A DNA stretch of 64,000 nucleotides from Pseudomonas sp. MRSN 12121 (GCF_000931465.1 NZ_CP010892.1:3867388-3931387); one strand, 5' to 3'; positions 42,926 to 51,358 are shown, counted from the first letter of the stretch. The notes: generated by a model not told the origin, from the sequence alone. Translations and numbers: made by a program.

Positions 42926-43207
42926 ATGCACAAACTTCTGGCACTGACCGCAGTACTGGCCCTGACGGGGTGCGCCACCGTCTCCGATACCTATCTGGCA
43001 AACGGCGAGCAAGGCTTGAGCATCGACTGTTCCGGCGAGGCCAGCTCGTGGGCCAGCTGTTATGAAAAGGCCGACGCCTCCTGCGCCGGCACCGGTTACC
43101 GGATCATCGGCACCGAAGGCACGCCCGCTCTCAAGGACAGCGACAAAACCCTGGGCCAGGATGTCGGCAACTACAAAAGCCGCAGCGTGGTGGTGGTCTG
43201 CAAGTGA
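42926..43207 (+). CDS. Small lipoprotein
   Basis: This is a 93-aa protein with a lipoprotein signal (MHKLLALTAVLALTGCATVS; lipobox LTGC with Cys-17). The mature part contains four more cysteines (IDCSGEASSWASCYEKADAS and CAGTGYRIIG, and a terminal VVCK), likely disulfide-bonded. The C-terminal segment YRIIGTEG resembles the YecR-like/'TGYRII' small-lipoprotein pattern. Function unknown. Confidence 0.72.
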   Translation: MHKLLALTAVLALTGCATVSDTYLANGEQGLSIDCSGEASSWASCYEKADASCAGTGYRIIGTEGTPALKDSDKTLGQDVGNYKSRSVVVVCK

Positions 43208-43225
43208 CAGGCAGACTCTGCCTGC

Positions 43226-43456
43226 CTACATATGGATTTCGGCGAACTTGATGCCCAGGCCGCGCAGGGTGCCAATCAGGTCGTCCAACCGTTCGAATGA
43301 CTCGACCTCATCGTTGTCATCCACCAGAAAGTAACTGCGCCCGGCGCTTTTCTTGAAGAACACGATCCATTCCCCGGAGTTCGCCGGATTCTGAATCACA
43401 TGGGTCGCAGAGATATGACCCTCTGCATGCCTCTCCCGGACTTGCGCGCGTTTCAT
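43226..43456 (-). CDS. Small conserved hypothetical protein
   Basis: This is a 76-aa soluble protein (MKRAQVRERHAEGHISATHV, then GEWIVFFKKSAGRSYFLVDD). The ATG at 43456 has GGGAGAAAGC directly upstream; an in-frame start at 43513 lacks a site. The charged C-terminal half suggests a compact alpha/beta fold. No known family was recognised. It is convergent with the lipoprotein gene, 18 bp between stops. Confidence 0.65.
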   Translation of the reverse strand: MKRAQVRERHAEGHISATHVIQNPANSGEWIVFFKKSAGRSYFLVDDNDEVESFERLDDLIGTLRGLGIKFAEIHM

Positions 43457-43524
43457 GCTTTCTCCCAAAAAACGATGCCGCCGAAACCAGGGTCTCGACG
43501 GCATCTTTGACAATGGCCGACAGT

Positions 43525-44451
43525 TTATCGGATGCCTTGCCCGATCAGCACGCCCTCCACCGTCTGGCCGTACAGGTTGACCCCGTCATTGGCGTGGAAC
43601 TTGAGCCGGGTCTTCTCGATGGAACCCTCCACCAGGCGCGGATCCTGCGGCCGCTCATGGCGGTTGACGAACGCCGCCACGTCCCAGGCCTGCTGATCGC
43701 TCAGGCTGCCGGACTTGCCCAGCGGCATGTTGTATTTGATGAAGGACGCCGCCGTATTGATCCGATGCATGCCCGCGCCCCAGTTGTACGAATCCTTGCC
43801 CCACAGCGGCGGCATGACATAGTCCGCGCCGACCTTCTGGCCCTGGCCGTTATCGCCATGACAGACCGCGCACTGCTGCCGATAGACTTGCTCGCCACGC
43901 GCCAGATCGTAGCCCTGGGCCGGCTGGGCGACGTCCGGATAGCCGCGCCCGGGCAACTCGACGCCGATCGGCGCCTTGCTCGCCAGCCAATAGGAATACA
44001 CCGACAGCGCGGTGATTTCGTAGCTGTCGGCGGCCGGTGGCGTGCCGCCGTTCATGCTGAACTGGAAACAGCCCTGCAAGCGTTCGGCGTAGGTGTTCAC
44101 CTTGTTGTTCTTCTTGCGGTAGGCCGGATACATCGGATAGGCGCCCCACAACGGCGACGAGTTGGCCAGGCGGCCCTGGTCCAGGTGACAGTTACTGCAG
44201 TTGAGGCCGTTACCGACGAACTTCGGCGCCAGGCGCTTGGTATCGACGAACAGCGCGTAGCCGTCGCGGACCATCTTGCCGTAGGCGTTGTCCGGCAATT
44301 CGCTCTCCGCCGGCGGCTGGAAATATGGCGGATGGACAGCCGCTACCGCCGGCACCGACACCTGCGACTGATCCTCCATGACCACGTCGGCGCCCTGCGC
44401 CTGAAGCGCCAGCAAAGCCAGGAACACACCCACTATCGGATCGGGCTTCAT
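43525..44451 (-). CDS. tsdA: Thiosulfate dehydrogenase (tetrathionate-forming), TsdA-like
   Basis: This is a 308-aa periplasmic di-haem cytochrome c with a signal peptide (cleavage near Ala-21). Haem 1 is C85-x-x-C88-H in GNGLNCSNCHLDQGR. Haem 2 is in RQQCAVCHGDNGQG. Cys-128 in ERLQGCFQFSMNG is placed like the cysteine that ligates the active-site haem of TsdA. It oxidises two thiosulfates to tetrathionate or the reverse. The start overlaps the upstream gene's stop (ATGA), so the two are coupled. Confidence 0.78.
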   Translation of the reverse strand: MKPDPIVGVFLALLALQAQGADVVMEDQSQVSVPAVAAVHPPYFQPPAESELPDNAYGKMVRDGYALFVDTKRLAPKFVGNGLNCSNCHLDQGRLANSSPLWGAYPMYPAYRKKNNKVNTYAERLQGCFQFSMNGGTPPAADSYEITALSVYSYWLASKAPIGVELPGRGYPDVAQPAQGYDLARGEQVYRQQCAVCHGDNGQGQKVGADYVMPPLWGKDSYNWGAGMHRINTAASFIKYNMPLGKSGSLSDQQAWDVAAFVNRHERPQDPRLVEGSIEKTRLKFHANDGVNLYGQTVEGVLIGQGIR

Positions 44452-45119
44452 GGCTTGGGCTCCTGGTTGGCGGTCTTGGCGAGCGGGCTCTGCGGCTTGG
44501 CGAAGTAGTCGGCCACAGCCACGATTTCCTCGGGGGTCAAGGCCTTGGCGATGTGCCCCATCAGATCGTTCGGGTCGTTGCGGCGCGTACCGTCGCGCCA
44601 GGCATTCAGTTGCCCGGCCAGGTAAGCCGCCGGCTGGCCGGCCAACGGCGGGAAGGCGTCCCCGACACCCACCCCGCCGGGCCCGTGACAGGTCACGCAT
44701 TCCGGCACCTGACGCTCCCAGGCGCCACGCAAGGCCAACCGCGCGCCCACGCCCGGGGCCTCGGCACTGCGGGTGACCGGCGCGACTGTCGGGGCGGGCA
44801 TCGCGGCCAGCGTCTGGCTGACCGCACTGATTTCCTCTTCGCTCAAGGCCTTGGCCAGCGGCTGCATCACCGGATTGCTACGCGCGCCGCTGCGAAAATC
44901 CTCCAGCTGCTTGCGTAGATAGCCCGCGGACAAACCCGCCAGGCGCGGGAAACCGGCCGCCGCCAGGCCCAGCCCATCCCCGCCATGACAAGCCAGGCAG
45001 GCCGTGGCACCGGGCTGCGCCCCACCCTGGGTAAAGACTTTCTGCCCATCCGCGGCATGGGCATGGGCAACGAGAAACAGCATCAGGCTGCTGAGCAGTA
45101 TTCGATCCACGGGGATCAT
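44448..45119 (-). CDS. tsdB: Di-haem cytochrome c4-type protein, TsdB-like
   Basis: This is a 223-aa exported protein with a signal peptide (MIPVDRILLSSLMLFLVAHA plus HA). Two cytochrome c4 domains are visible: haem 1 in ATACLACHGGDGLG, haem 2 in VPECVTCHGPGGVG, each followed by the FPRLAG/FPPLAG-type loop and YL.(K/G)QL. It is the likely electron acceptor of TsdA. ATG 45119 has GGAG 6 bp upstream; the ATG at 45131 overlaps that site and is rejected. Confidence 0.75.
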   Translation of the reverse strand: MIPVDRILLSSLMLFLVAHAHAADGQKVFTQGGAQPGATACLACHGGDGLGLAAAGFPRLAGLSAGYLRKQLEDFRSGARSNPVMQPLAKALSEEEISAVSQTLAAMPAPTVAPVTRSAEAPGVGARLALRGAWERQVPECVTCHGPGGVGVGDAFPPLAGQPAAYLAGQLNAWRDGTRRNDPNDLMGHIAKALTPEEIVAVADYFAKPQSPLAKTANQEPKP

Positions 45120-45148
45120 CGTGCACTCCATTGTTCTAGTTATATTCT

Positions 45149-45172
45149 TAGGTCTATTTCATATAAGACCTA
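45149..45172. promoter_or_regulatory. TAGGTCT inverted repeat upstream of tsdB
   Basis: TAGGTCT and AGACCTA, separated by 10 bp (perfect 7-bp arms), lie 30 bp upstream of the tsdB start in an AT-rich stretch. A related half site (AATAGACCT) follows at ~45188. The size and position suit an operator for the tsdBA transcript. The regulator is not in the immediate vicinity. Confidence 0.5.
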
Positions 45173-45322
45173 CAAAGAGTAGGCCAATAGACCTTCGGCT
45201 ACAACGCGAACCCATCCCCTTTGCCCTGCCCAGCACGGAAAAAGCCGCACCTCCAAGCCGCGCGCCGCGCATCGATCGGCCCAGCGTAAACCTCCAGGTT
45301 GCTGCGCCGTGATGCCGAACGG

Positions 45323-46048
45323 CTAAGCCCCCAGCGCCTGGTTCAAGCGAGCCAGTACCTGCTCGGCGCTGAACGCCCCCACCGCCAGCGGCGCACGCAG
45401 GCCGTCACGCTCGAACAGCAGCGTGGGAAAGGAGCGCACACCCCATTGTCGGCAGCGGGCAAACTCCTGCTGGACCAGTTGCCGGGCTTCGGGCGATTCG
45501 AACAAGGCGCGGAATTCGGCGAAATCCAGCGACACACCCGCGCAGATATCCGTGTAGAAATCCACCTGTTTGGGATCTTCCCCCTCGACATAAAACTTGC
45601 GCTGAACCGCACTGAAGAAGCTCAGCACCGCCAAGTCAGCCAAGCCGTGGCGGGCCAGCAGCGACTTGACGACCGCCACCGCCCGGCAAGCCGGCTCGGT
45701 GTCATAGTCGAAGTGCGCAGCGGCCAGCAAGGAGAAATCGAAGGGTTGGCCGGTGACCTGGGCAATGTGTTTCCACTCGTTGTCCAGAAAGCGCTTGAAG
45801 TGCGCGTCCCACGGATCGCCACCGCCCGCTCGCAGCCCACCCGCAGTGATCGAGAATTCGATGCCTTGCGCTTCGCAAAAAGCCGCGACCTGGTGGACGA
45901 CGGGCGAAATGCCCCAACACCAGGAGCACATGGGATCACCGATGTAATGCACGGCCAGCCCTGCACGCCGGCGAGGCGCAGGGGTGTCGGCCGGCTGGTC
46001 CGGCCCGGAGAGCAGGCAGGCGCCGGAAAGGGGATCGCAGTGGTTCAT
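45323..46048 (-). CDS. DsbA-family (FrnE-like) oxidoreductase
   Basis: This is a 241-aa thioredoxin-fold protein with an inserted helical domain. The active motif C-S-W-C is in YIGDPMCSWCWGISPV, and the cis-Pro loop is GVRSFPTLLFERDG. The pattern fits FrnE-type cytoplasmic DsbA-like proteins; no signal peptide is seen. The N-terminus has extra cysteines (MNHCDPLSGACLLSG). ATG 46048 has AAGGAG 13 bp upstream. Confidence 0.82.
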   Translation of the reverse strand: MNHCDPLSGACLLSGPDQPADTPAPRRRAGLAVHYIGDPMCSWCWGISPVVHQVAAFCEAQGIEFSITAGGLRAGGGDPWDAHFKRFLDNEWKHIAQVTGQPFDFSLLAAAHFDYDTEPACRAVAVVKSLLARHGLADLAVLSFFSAVQRKFYVEGEDPKQVDFYTDICAGVSLDFAEFRALFESPEARQLVQQEFARCRQWGVRSFPTLLFERDGLRAPLAVGAFSAEQVLARLNQALGA

Positions 46049-46110
46049 GCTCGAATGACTCCTTCGGATAGAGGGCCGGCGCAACGGCCCGTGGCTTGCC
46101 GCGCGCGGGG

Positions 46111-46563
46111 CTAGCGAGCGGGCTGCGCAACGCCGAACGGGTTGTCGATGGCGTAGATCCAGGTGCCATCGGCTTGCCGCTTCATGACGTCGGCGCCGGT
46201 ACCCGCCATATCCACCGGCTTGCCATCGGCCCCGGTGCCCCTGATCGTCCAATCCAGGACCACCAGGGCGATGTCGTCCGCCTGGTAGACCTGACGCAGG
46301 GAAAACCGGATCGGCAGCCCGGCCGCCATGAACTGCGCCAGGGCGGCACGAATCTGCGCCGGTTCCTGCAAGGGCATGCCCGGTGCGGGAACGAACAGGC
46401 TGTCCTTGCCATACAGCTTGCCCAGGCCTTCGAGGTCAGCGGCGTTGAAATGGCGTTCGAAGGCCTGGGCCAGTTCGCTGGGGGAACGCGGCGGCTCTTG
46501 GGCCTGGGCGCTGTTCAGGGCAACCAGGGACAGTACGGCAGCAGCCGTCAGGGACTTGAACAT
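46111..46563 (-). CDS. Exported SnoaL/NTF2-like protein
   Basis: This is a 150-aa protein with a signal peptide (MFKSLTAAAVLSLVALNSAQ, cleavage near AQA) and one NTF2/SnoaL-like cone fold: LAQAFERHFNAADLEGLGKL at the start, then DIALVVLDWTIRGTG. Such periplasmic proteins commonly bind small ligands; the function is not known. It is divergent from a LysR gene (107 bp apart), which probably controls it. Confidence 0.75.
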   Translation of the reverse strand: MFKSLTAAAVLSLVALNSAQAQEPPRSPSELAQAFERHFNAADLEGLGKLYGKDSLFVPAPGMPLQEPAQIRAALAQFMAAGLPIRFSLRQVYQADDIALVVLDWTIRGTGADGKPVDMAGTGADVMKRQADGTWIYAIDNPFGVAQPAR

Positions 46564-46670
46564 GTCTTCACCTCGGTGGGATCAAGAAAGGAGGTGAAGC
46601 TTAATTAGCGTTGAAAAGTTGATATATACGATTAAAACTTAATCTTTGTTCAACTTTACTTAACAACATC

Positions 46671-47603
46671 ATGGACAAACTGACGGCAATGGCCACCTTT
46701 GCCAGGGTGGTAGAGACCGGCAGCTTCACTGCCGCGGCAGAGGTGCTGACGCTGCCCAAGGCCAGGGTTTCCCAACGGGTTTCCGACCTGGAGCGGCACC
46801 TCGGAGTGAGGCTGCTCAACCGCACCACCCGGACCTTGAACCTGACCGAGGATGGCCGGGCCTATTTCGCCAAGTGCCAGGTGATTCTCCAGGACATCGA
46901 CGAACTGGAAGGCGCCCTCAAGGGCGGCACGCTGGAGCCACGGGGAAAACTGAGGGTCGAGGCCCTGGTATCGGTCGCCCGCTGGCTGATCGCCCCACGC
47001 CTGCATGAATTCCAGGCCCGTTACCCTGAAATCGCCATACGCCTGGGGGCCAGCGACCGCATCAGCCATCTGCTGGAGGAAGGCATCGACTGCGCCATTC
47101 GTGGTGGGCATCTGGAAGACTCCAGCCAGATTGCCCGCCACGTCTGCGACGTGCGCCTGGGCCTGTATGCCGCCCCCGCCTACCTGGACCGCGCGGGCAC
47201 CCCGGACCATCCCCGCGACCTGGCGCGCCATCGGCGGATCTCCTGGTTCGCCGGGCAGCGTAACCCCCTGGTCTGGCAGCTGGAGACCGTCGACGAGGCC
47301 TTCGAGTTGCCCGGCGAAGACGGCCTGCAATTTGATGATCCCGATGTCGCCATCGCTTCCTGCATGGCCGCAAGCGGCATTTGCCCGGGGGCGCCTTTCG
47401 CGGTGCAGGGCTGGGTTCGCGCCGGAGCCCTGGTGCCGGTACTGGCGCAGTGGAGCTTCCCGGCGCGGCCGATCCACATGCTCTACCCGAGCAGCAGGCA
47501 CCTGTCCGCCCGGGTCCGCTGTTTCGTGGACTGGGCGCTGGAGTTGATGCAGCACAGCCCCGACCTGCGCCTGAGCCCGCGAGAACTCGCCGAAAGCCTT
47601 TAA
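46671..47603 (+). CDS. LysR-family transcriptional regulator
   Basis: This is a 310-aa LTTR. The HTH is at 1-60 (MDKLTAMATFARVVETGSFT, LPKARVSQRVSDLERHLGVR). The effector domain is at ~90-300 with GIDCAIRGGHLEDSSQIARH and the C-terminal VRCFVDWALELM. It is of the CrgA/DmlR-like type. It is divergent from the SnoaL-like gene, its likely target. A bidirectional-looking hairpin follows. Confidence 0.85.
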   Translation: MDKLTAMATFARVVETGSFTAAAEVLTLPKARVSQRVSDLERHLGVRLLNRTTRTLNLTEDGRAYFAKCQVILQDIDELEGALKGGTLEPRGKLRVEALVSVARWLIAPRLHEFQARYPEIAIRLGASDRISHLLEEGIDCAIRGGHLEDSSQIARHVCDVRLGLYAAPAYLDRAGTPDHPRDLARHRRISWFAGQRNPLVWQLETVDEAFELPGEDGLQFDDPDVAIASCMAASGICPGAPFAVQGWVRAGALVPVLAQWSFPARPIHMLYPSSRHLSARVRCFVDWALELMQHSPDLRLSPRELAESL

Positions 47604-47636
47604 TCCAGGGCAAAAGCAAGGCACCGCGCAATAAAA

Positions 47637-47673
47637 AGCCCGCCCTGCGCGGAGGTCCGGGCAAGGGCGGGCT
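47637..47673 (-). terminator. Hairpin between LysR and lipoprotein genes
   Basis: AGCCCGCCCT and AGGGCGGGCT form a 10-bp stem. On the minus strand it is followed by TTTTATT, so it ends the lipoprotein transcript 21 bp after its stop. It may also slow the LysR transcript. Confidence 0.8.
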
Positions 47674-47693
47674 GTTGATAAATCCTCTGGCCG

Positions 47694-48044
47694 TCAGCCG
47701 GAAATGCAGTCCTCCGCCGCCTTGCGGATATCGCCCGGACGCATGGGCACGTTGGACATGCTCTCGTGCAGCTTGATGCTGCTGCCGCCGGAGCGCTCCT
47801 CGATATCGAACACCGCCGTCGGCCCCGAGGAGAGTTTCTGCGGAACGATCACGCGCATGCCATCCTTGTGCGGTTCGATCTGCAACTGGCCACGGCTGTC
47901 GGCCAGCTTGTCGCTGACGCACTTGGCATAGGCTTGTGGTTTTTTCCCTGAAATCACATTCAGGGTGGGCAGCGTCTGGTTAATGTCCGAGACCGTCGCA
48001 CAGCCACTGATCGCCAAGGCCAGAATCAACACACCCCACTTCAT
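47694..48044 (-). CDS. Small lipoprotein
   Basis: This is a 116-aa protein with a lipobox signal (MKWGVLILALAISGCATVSD, Cys-15). The mature domain includes GKKPQAYAKCVSDKLADSRG and AEDCISG, with two cysteines likely paired. The family was not recognised with certainty. It is a single gene with its own terminator. Confidence 0.72.
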   Translation of the reverse strand: MKWGVLILALAISGCATVSDINQTLPTLNVISGKKPQAYAKCVSDKLADSRGQLQIEPHKDGMRVIVPQKLSSGPTAVFDIEERSGGSSIKLHESMSNVPMRPGDIRKAAEDCISG

Positions 48045-48220
48045 AGATTTCCTCCGATAAAAACCGTCCGACCGCAGAAATAGAATTTTTCTCCGGGACG
48101 TCCAGATTTATCTTAAATAAACGGCAAATAACTGTTTTAAATTGTCAAAGCCGCTCGCCGCGGCCTGATAAACTGCGCCATCGTTTTGATTTTGTAGCAA
48201 AAGCCCTTCTGGAGGCGCCC

Positions 48221-48523
48221 ATGAAATTTATCCACCAGCGCGAGCACCTCAACGAAGACGACATCGTCGTCATCGAGTGCTCCCAGGTCTGCAACATCCG
48301 CCTGATGAACGACGCTAACTTCCGAAGCTTCAAGAACGGCGGACGTCACACCTATCATGGCGGCGCGTTCGACAAGTTCCCGGCGAAGATCACCGCGCCG
48401 AGCACCGGCTTCTGGAACATCACCATCGACACCGTCAACCGGCGCCCCATCAGCGTCACGCGCAAGCCGAACTTCACCCACTCGATCAAGATCATCCGTC
48501 GGTCCAGCTCGAAACTGCGCTGA
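48221..48523 (+). CDS. DUF1883-family protein
   Basis: This is a 100-aa protein matching the DUF1883 pattern: MKFIHQREHLNEDDIVVIEC, then NIRLMNDANFRSFKNGGRHT and YHGGAFDKFPAKI. These domains are also found fused to TIR domains in other bacteria; the function is unknown. GGAGG stands 7 bp before the ATG. It is followed after 35 bp by a 56-aa gene on the same strand. Confidence 0.78.
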   Translation: MKFIHQREHLNEDDIVVIECSQVCNIRLMNDANFRSFKNGGRHTYHGGAFDKFPAKITAPSTGFWNITIDTVNRRPISVTRKPNFTHSIKIIRRSSSKLR

Positions 48524-48558
48524 ATTCCATCCCAAGCTCGCGACCAACAGGTATCACC

Positions 48559-48729
48559 GTGGCCCAGACAACCAAGTACGTCATCAAATACAAACTCAAC
48601 GGCGAACGTCGCTTCGAGTTCGCCCAACTGCAAAACGGCACCCCGGAAGAAGCCCGCGCCGCGCTGGAAGCCCTACATGGCCAGAGTGGCGATGTCATCA
48701 GCGAGGTCAGCGTGAGCAAGGCGCTGTAG
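48559..48729 (+). CDS. 56-aa conserved hypothetical protein (GTG start)
   Basis: GTG 48559 opens a 56-codon frame (MAQTTKYVIKYKLNGERRFE, then FAQLQNGTPEEARAALEALH) ending at TAG 48727-48729. Codon use is Pseudomonas-like, with strong GC3. The 'YKLNGERRFEF.....PEEARAALEALH' pattern suggests a small alpha/beta protein conserved in pseudomonads. The ribosome site is weak (CAACAGGTATCACC). Likely co-transcribed with the DUF1883 gene. Confidence 0.6.
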   Translation: MAQTTKYVIKYKLNGERRFEFAQLQNGTPEEARAALEALHGQSGDVISEVSVSKAL

Positions 48730-48823
48730 AGCGCTCGAGTTCCAACGCAAGCAGCGGAGTGTGGACGGCCCGGATCTTTTCCAGACTGGCGGGCATCAGC
48801 CGCTACCCCCGGGAATCCCGCAC

Positions 48824-49540
48824 ATGTCCGCCCTCTCCCTTGAACAACGCCTCGCCACGCTGGACTGGTCCTCGATCGAGCAACAGCTCGACCAGGACGG
48901 CAGTGCGCTGATCGCCGGCCTGCTCCGCCCCGACGAATGCCAGGCCCTGGGCAGCCTGTATCCTCGCGGCGAGCTGTTCCGCTCGCGGGTGGTCATGGCC
49001 CGCCACGGTTTCGGGCGGGGCGAGTATCAGTATTTCGCCTACCCGTTGCCGACGCTGGTCGCCGAACTGCGCGAGCGGGTCTATCCGCGGCTGGTGCCAC
49101 TGGCCAATCGCTGGAACCGCAGCCTGGGCATTGCCGTGGACTACCCGCCGCGGCACGCGGATTTCCTCCAGCGCTGCCACGCCGCCGGCCAGCAGCGCCC
49201 GACGCCGCTGTTGCTGCAGTACGGTGCCCAGGACTACAACTGCCTGCATCAGGACCTGTACGGCGAAAACGTCTTTCCGCTGCAGGTCGCCATTCTGTTG
49301 TCACGCCCCGGCCAGGATTTCACCGGCGGCGAATTCGTCATCACCGAGCAGCGCCCGCGCATGCAGTCGCGCCCGCAGGTCATTGGTCTGAAGCAAGGTG
49401 ATGCGCTGATCTTCGCCGTGCATCATCGGCCGGTACCCGGCGTGCGCGGCCATTACCGGGTGACATTGCGCCATGGCGTCAGCCGCCTGCACAGCGGCCG
49501 CCGGCATACGCTAGGAGTGATCTTCCACGATGCCCAATAA
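48824..49540 (+). CDS. 2-oxoglutarate/Fe(II) oxygenase in the alkylation-repair operon
   Basis: This is a 238-aa double-stranded beta-helix dioxygenase. The iron ligands are His-x-Asp in NCLHQDLYGENVFP and a distal His in VRGHYRVTLRHGVS. A 2OG-binding Arg lies in the same segment. Its stop overlaps the alkB start by 11 bp, tying it to the repair operon. Family knowledge: such proteins modify nucleic acid or protein prolines; the substrate here is not fixed. ATG 48824 is chosen at the family start. Confidence 0.8.
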   Translation: MSALSLEQRLATLDWSSIEQQLDQDGSALIAGLLRPDECQALGSLYPRGELFRSRVVMARHGFGRGEYQYFAYPLPTLVAELRERVYPRLVPLANRWNRSLGIAVDYPPRHADFLQRCHAAGQQRPTPLLLQYGAQDYNCLHQDLYGENVFPLQVAILLSRPGQDFTGGEFVITEQRPRMQSRPQVIGLKQGDALIFAVHHRPVPGVRGHYRVTLRHGVSRLHSGRRHTLGVIFHDAQ

Positions 49541-50198
49541 TTTCACCGCCGAGCTGTTCGCCGAAGCCGAATTGCAACAGGCGCCCCGCACCGAACAGGT
49601 CGGCCCGCAAGCCTTCGTGCTGCGCGGCTTTGCCCTGCCCTGGGTCGAGCGCCTGTTGCCGGCCCTGCGTAGCGTGCTGCGCGCCGCGCCCTTCCGGCAG
49701 ATGGTCACGCCAGGGGGCTTCACCATGTCGGTGGGCCTGAGCAGCTGCGGTCAGTTGGGCTGGACCACCGACCGCAGCGGCTACCGCTATACCGGCATCG
49801 ACCCACAGAGCGGCCAGCCCTGGCCGGCCATGCCCGAGGCGTTCCGCGAGCTGGCGCAAACCGCCGCGACCGAGGCCGGCTTCCCCGACTTCGCGCCGGA
49901 CGCCTGCCTGATCAACCACTATGTGCCCGGGGCGCGGATGTCGCTGCACCAGGACAAGAACGAACGCGACTTCAGCGCGCCGATCGTTTCCGTCTCCCTG
50001 GGGCTGCCGGCGGTTTTCCAGCTGGGCGGCGAGCAACGTGGCGACCGCCCGCTGCGGGTGCCGCTGCAGCATGGCGACGTGCTGGTCTGGGGCGGGGTCG
50101 ACCGCCTGCGTTATCACGGCGTGCTGCCGCTCAAGGACGGCACGCACCCGCTGCTCGGTCCACGGCGCATCAACCTCACCTTTCGCCACGCCGGTTGA
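49530..50198 (+). CDS. alkB: AlkB alkylated-DNA dioxygenase
   Basis: This 222-aa Fe(II)/2OG enzyme demethylates 1-methyladenine and 3-methylcytosine. It shows LRGFALPWVERLLPAL, the substrate-site region MSVGLSSCGQLGWTTDRSGY, and His-x-Asp in MSLHQDKNERDFSAPIVSVS. The distal His is in RYHGVLPLKDG, and the 2OG arginines are in RRINLTFRHAG. All active residues are present. It overlaps the upstream oxygenase gene and is followed by ada after 86 bp. Confidence 0.94.
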   Translation: MPNNFTAELFAEAELQQAPRTEQVGPQAFVLRGFALPWVERLLPALRSVLRAAPFRQMVTPGGFTMSVGLSSCGQLGWTTDRSGYRYTGIDPQSGQPWPAMPEAFRELAQTAATEAGFPDFAPDACLINHYVPGARMSLHQDKNERDFSAPIVSVSLGLPAVFQLGGEQRGDRPLRVPLQHGDVLVWGGVDRLRYHGVLPLKDGTHPLLGPRRINLTFRHAG

Positions 50199-50284
50199 GC
50201 CCGGAAAATTCCAGCGCAAGACACCGAGTGCCAGGCGAACCGCCCGCGGTTAACCTGAGCGGCATCCGTCACCGAGCCAAGCCC

Positions 50285-51358
50285 ATGACCCACATTCCGT
50301 CCAAGCCCACCACCGAAAGCGACCCGCGCTGGCTCGCGGTGCTCGCCCGCGATGCCAGCGCCGATGGCCAGTTCGTCTATGCGGTGAAGACCACCGGGGT
50401 CTATTGCCGCCCCAGCAGCCTGTCGCGCCTGCCGCGCCCGGAGAACGTCGAGTTCTTCGACACCGCGCAACAGGCCGAGGCCGCCGGCTACCGGCCCAGC
50501 AAACGCAGTGCCAGCGATCAGACCCAGGTGGCCACGCAGCATGCCCGCCTGGTCGCCGCCGCCTGCCGGCAGATCGAATCGGCGCCCGAATTGCCCAGCC
50601 TGAATCAACTGGCCGAGCAGGCCGGCATGAGCAGCTTCCACTTTCACCGGGTGTTCAAGGCGGCCACCGGACTGACCCCGAAAGGCTACGCCAGCGCCCA
50701 CCGCTCGCGCCGCGTGCGCCACCAGCTCGAACATGGGCAGTCGGTGACGGACGCGCTGTATGACGCCGGCTTCAACTCCAACAGCCGCTTCTACGAAACC
50801 GCCGACCAGTTGCTCGGGATGAAACCCAGCGACTACCGCGCCGGCGGCCTGAATACCGATATCCGCTTCGCTGTCGGCCAGTGCTCGCTGGGAGCCATCC
50901 TGGTGGCCCGGAGCGAACGCGGGGTCTGCGCGATCCTGCTGGGTGACGACCCCAACGCCCTGGTGCAGGAGCTGCAGGACAAATTCCCGCGGGCCAACCT
51001 GATCGGCGCCGACCGCGATTTCGAGCAGTTGGTGGCGCAGGTGGTGGGGTTCATCGAGGCGCCGGCCATTGGCCTGGACCTGCCGCTGGACCTGCAAGGC
51101 ACGGCCTTCCAGGAGCGGGTCTGGCTGGCCCTCAGGGAGATTCCGCCGGGCAGCACCGCCAGCTACGCCGAGATCGCCCGGCGTATCGGCGCACCGAAAT
51201 CGTTCCGCGCCGTGGCCCAGGCGTGCGGGGCCAACAGCCTGGCGGTGGCGATTCCCTGCCACCGCGTGGTACGCAGCGACGGCGAGTTGTCCGGCTACCG
51301 CTGGGGGGTGGAACGCAAGCGTCAGTTGCTCGAACGCGAAAGTTCGTCGGACGCCTGA
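50285..51358 (+). CDS. ada: Ada-type methyltransferase/AraC regulator with degenerate zinc site
   Basis: This is a 357-aa three-domain protein: Ada N-terminal domain (~10-85), AraC HTH (~95-185; MSSFHFHRVFKAATGLTPKG) and O6-methylguanine methyltransferase domain (~195-350; catalytic Cys in AVAIPCHRVVRSDG). In E. coli the N-domain holds zinc with Cys-38, 42, 69 and 72. Here only the first survives (VYCRPSSLSR, Cys-41); the others are Ser-45, Ser-72 and Ser-75 (GYRPSKRSAS). The methylphosphotriester-sensing switch may thus be altered or lost, while the C-terminal repair activity looks intact. Confidence 0.92.
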   Translation: MTHIPSKPTTESDPRWLAVLARDASADGQFVYAVKTTGVYCRPSSLSRLPRPENVEFFDTAQQAEAAGYRPSKRSASDQTQVATQHARLVAAACRQIESAPELPSLNQLAEQAGMSSFHFHRVFKAATGLTPKGYASAHRSRRVRHQLEHGQSVTDALYDAGFNSNSRFYETADQLLGMKPSDYRAGGLNTDIRFAVGQCSLGAILVARSERGVCAILLGDDPNALVQELQDKFPRANLIGADRDFEQLVAQVVGFIEAPAIGLDLPLDLQGTAFQERVWLALREIPPGSTASYAEIARRIGAPKSFRAVAQACGANSLAVAIPCHRVVRSDGELSGYRWGVERKRQLLERESSSDA

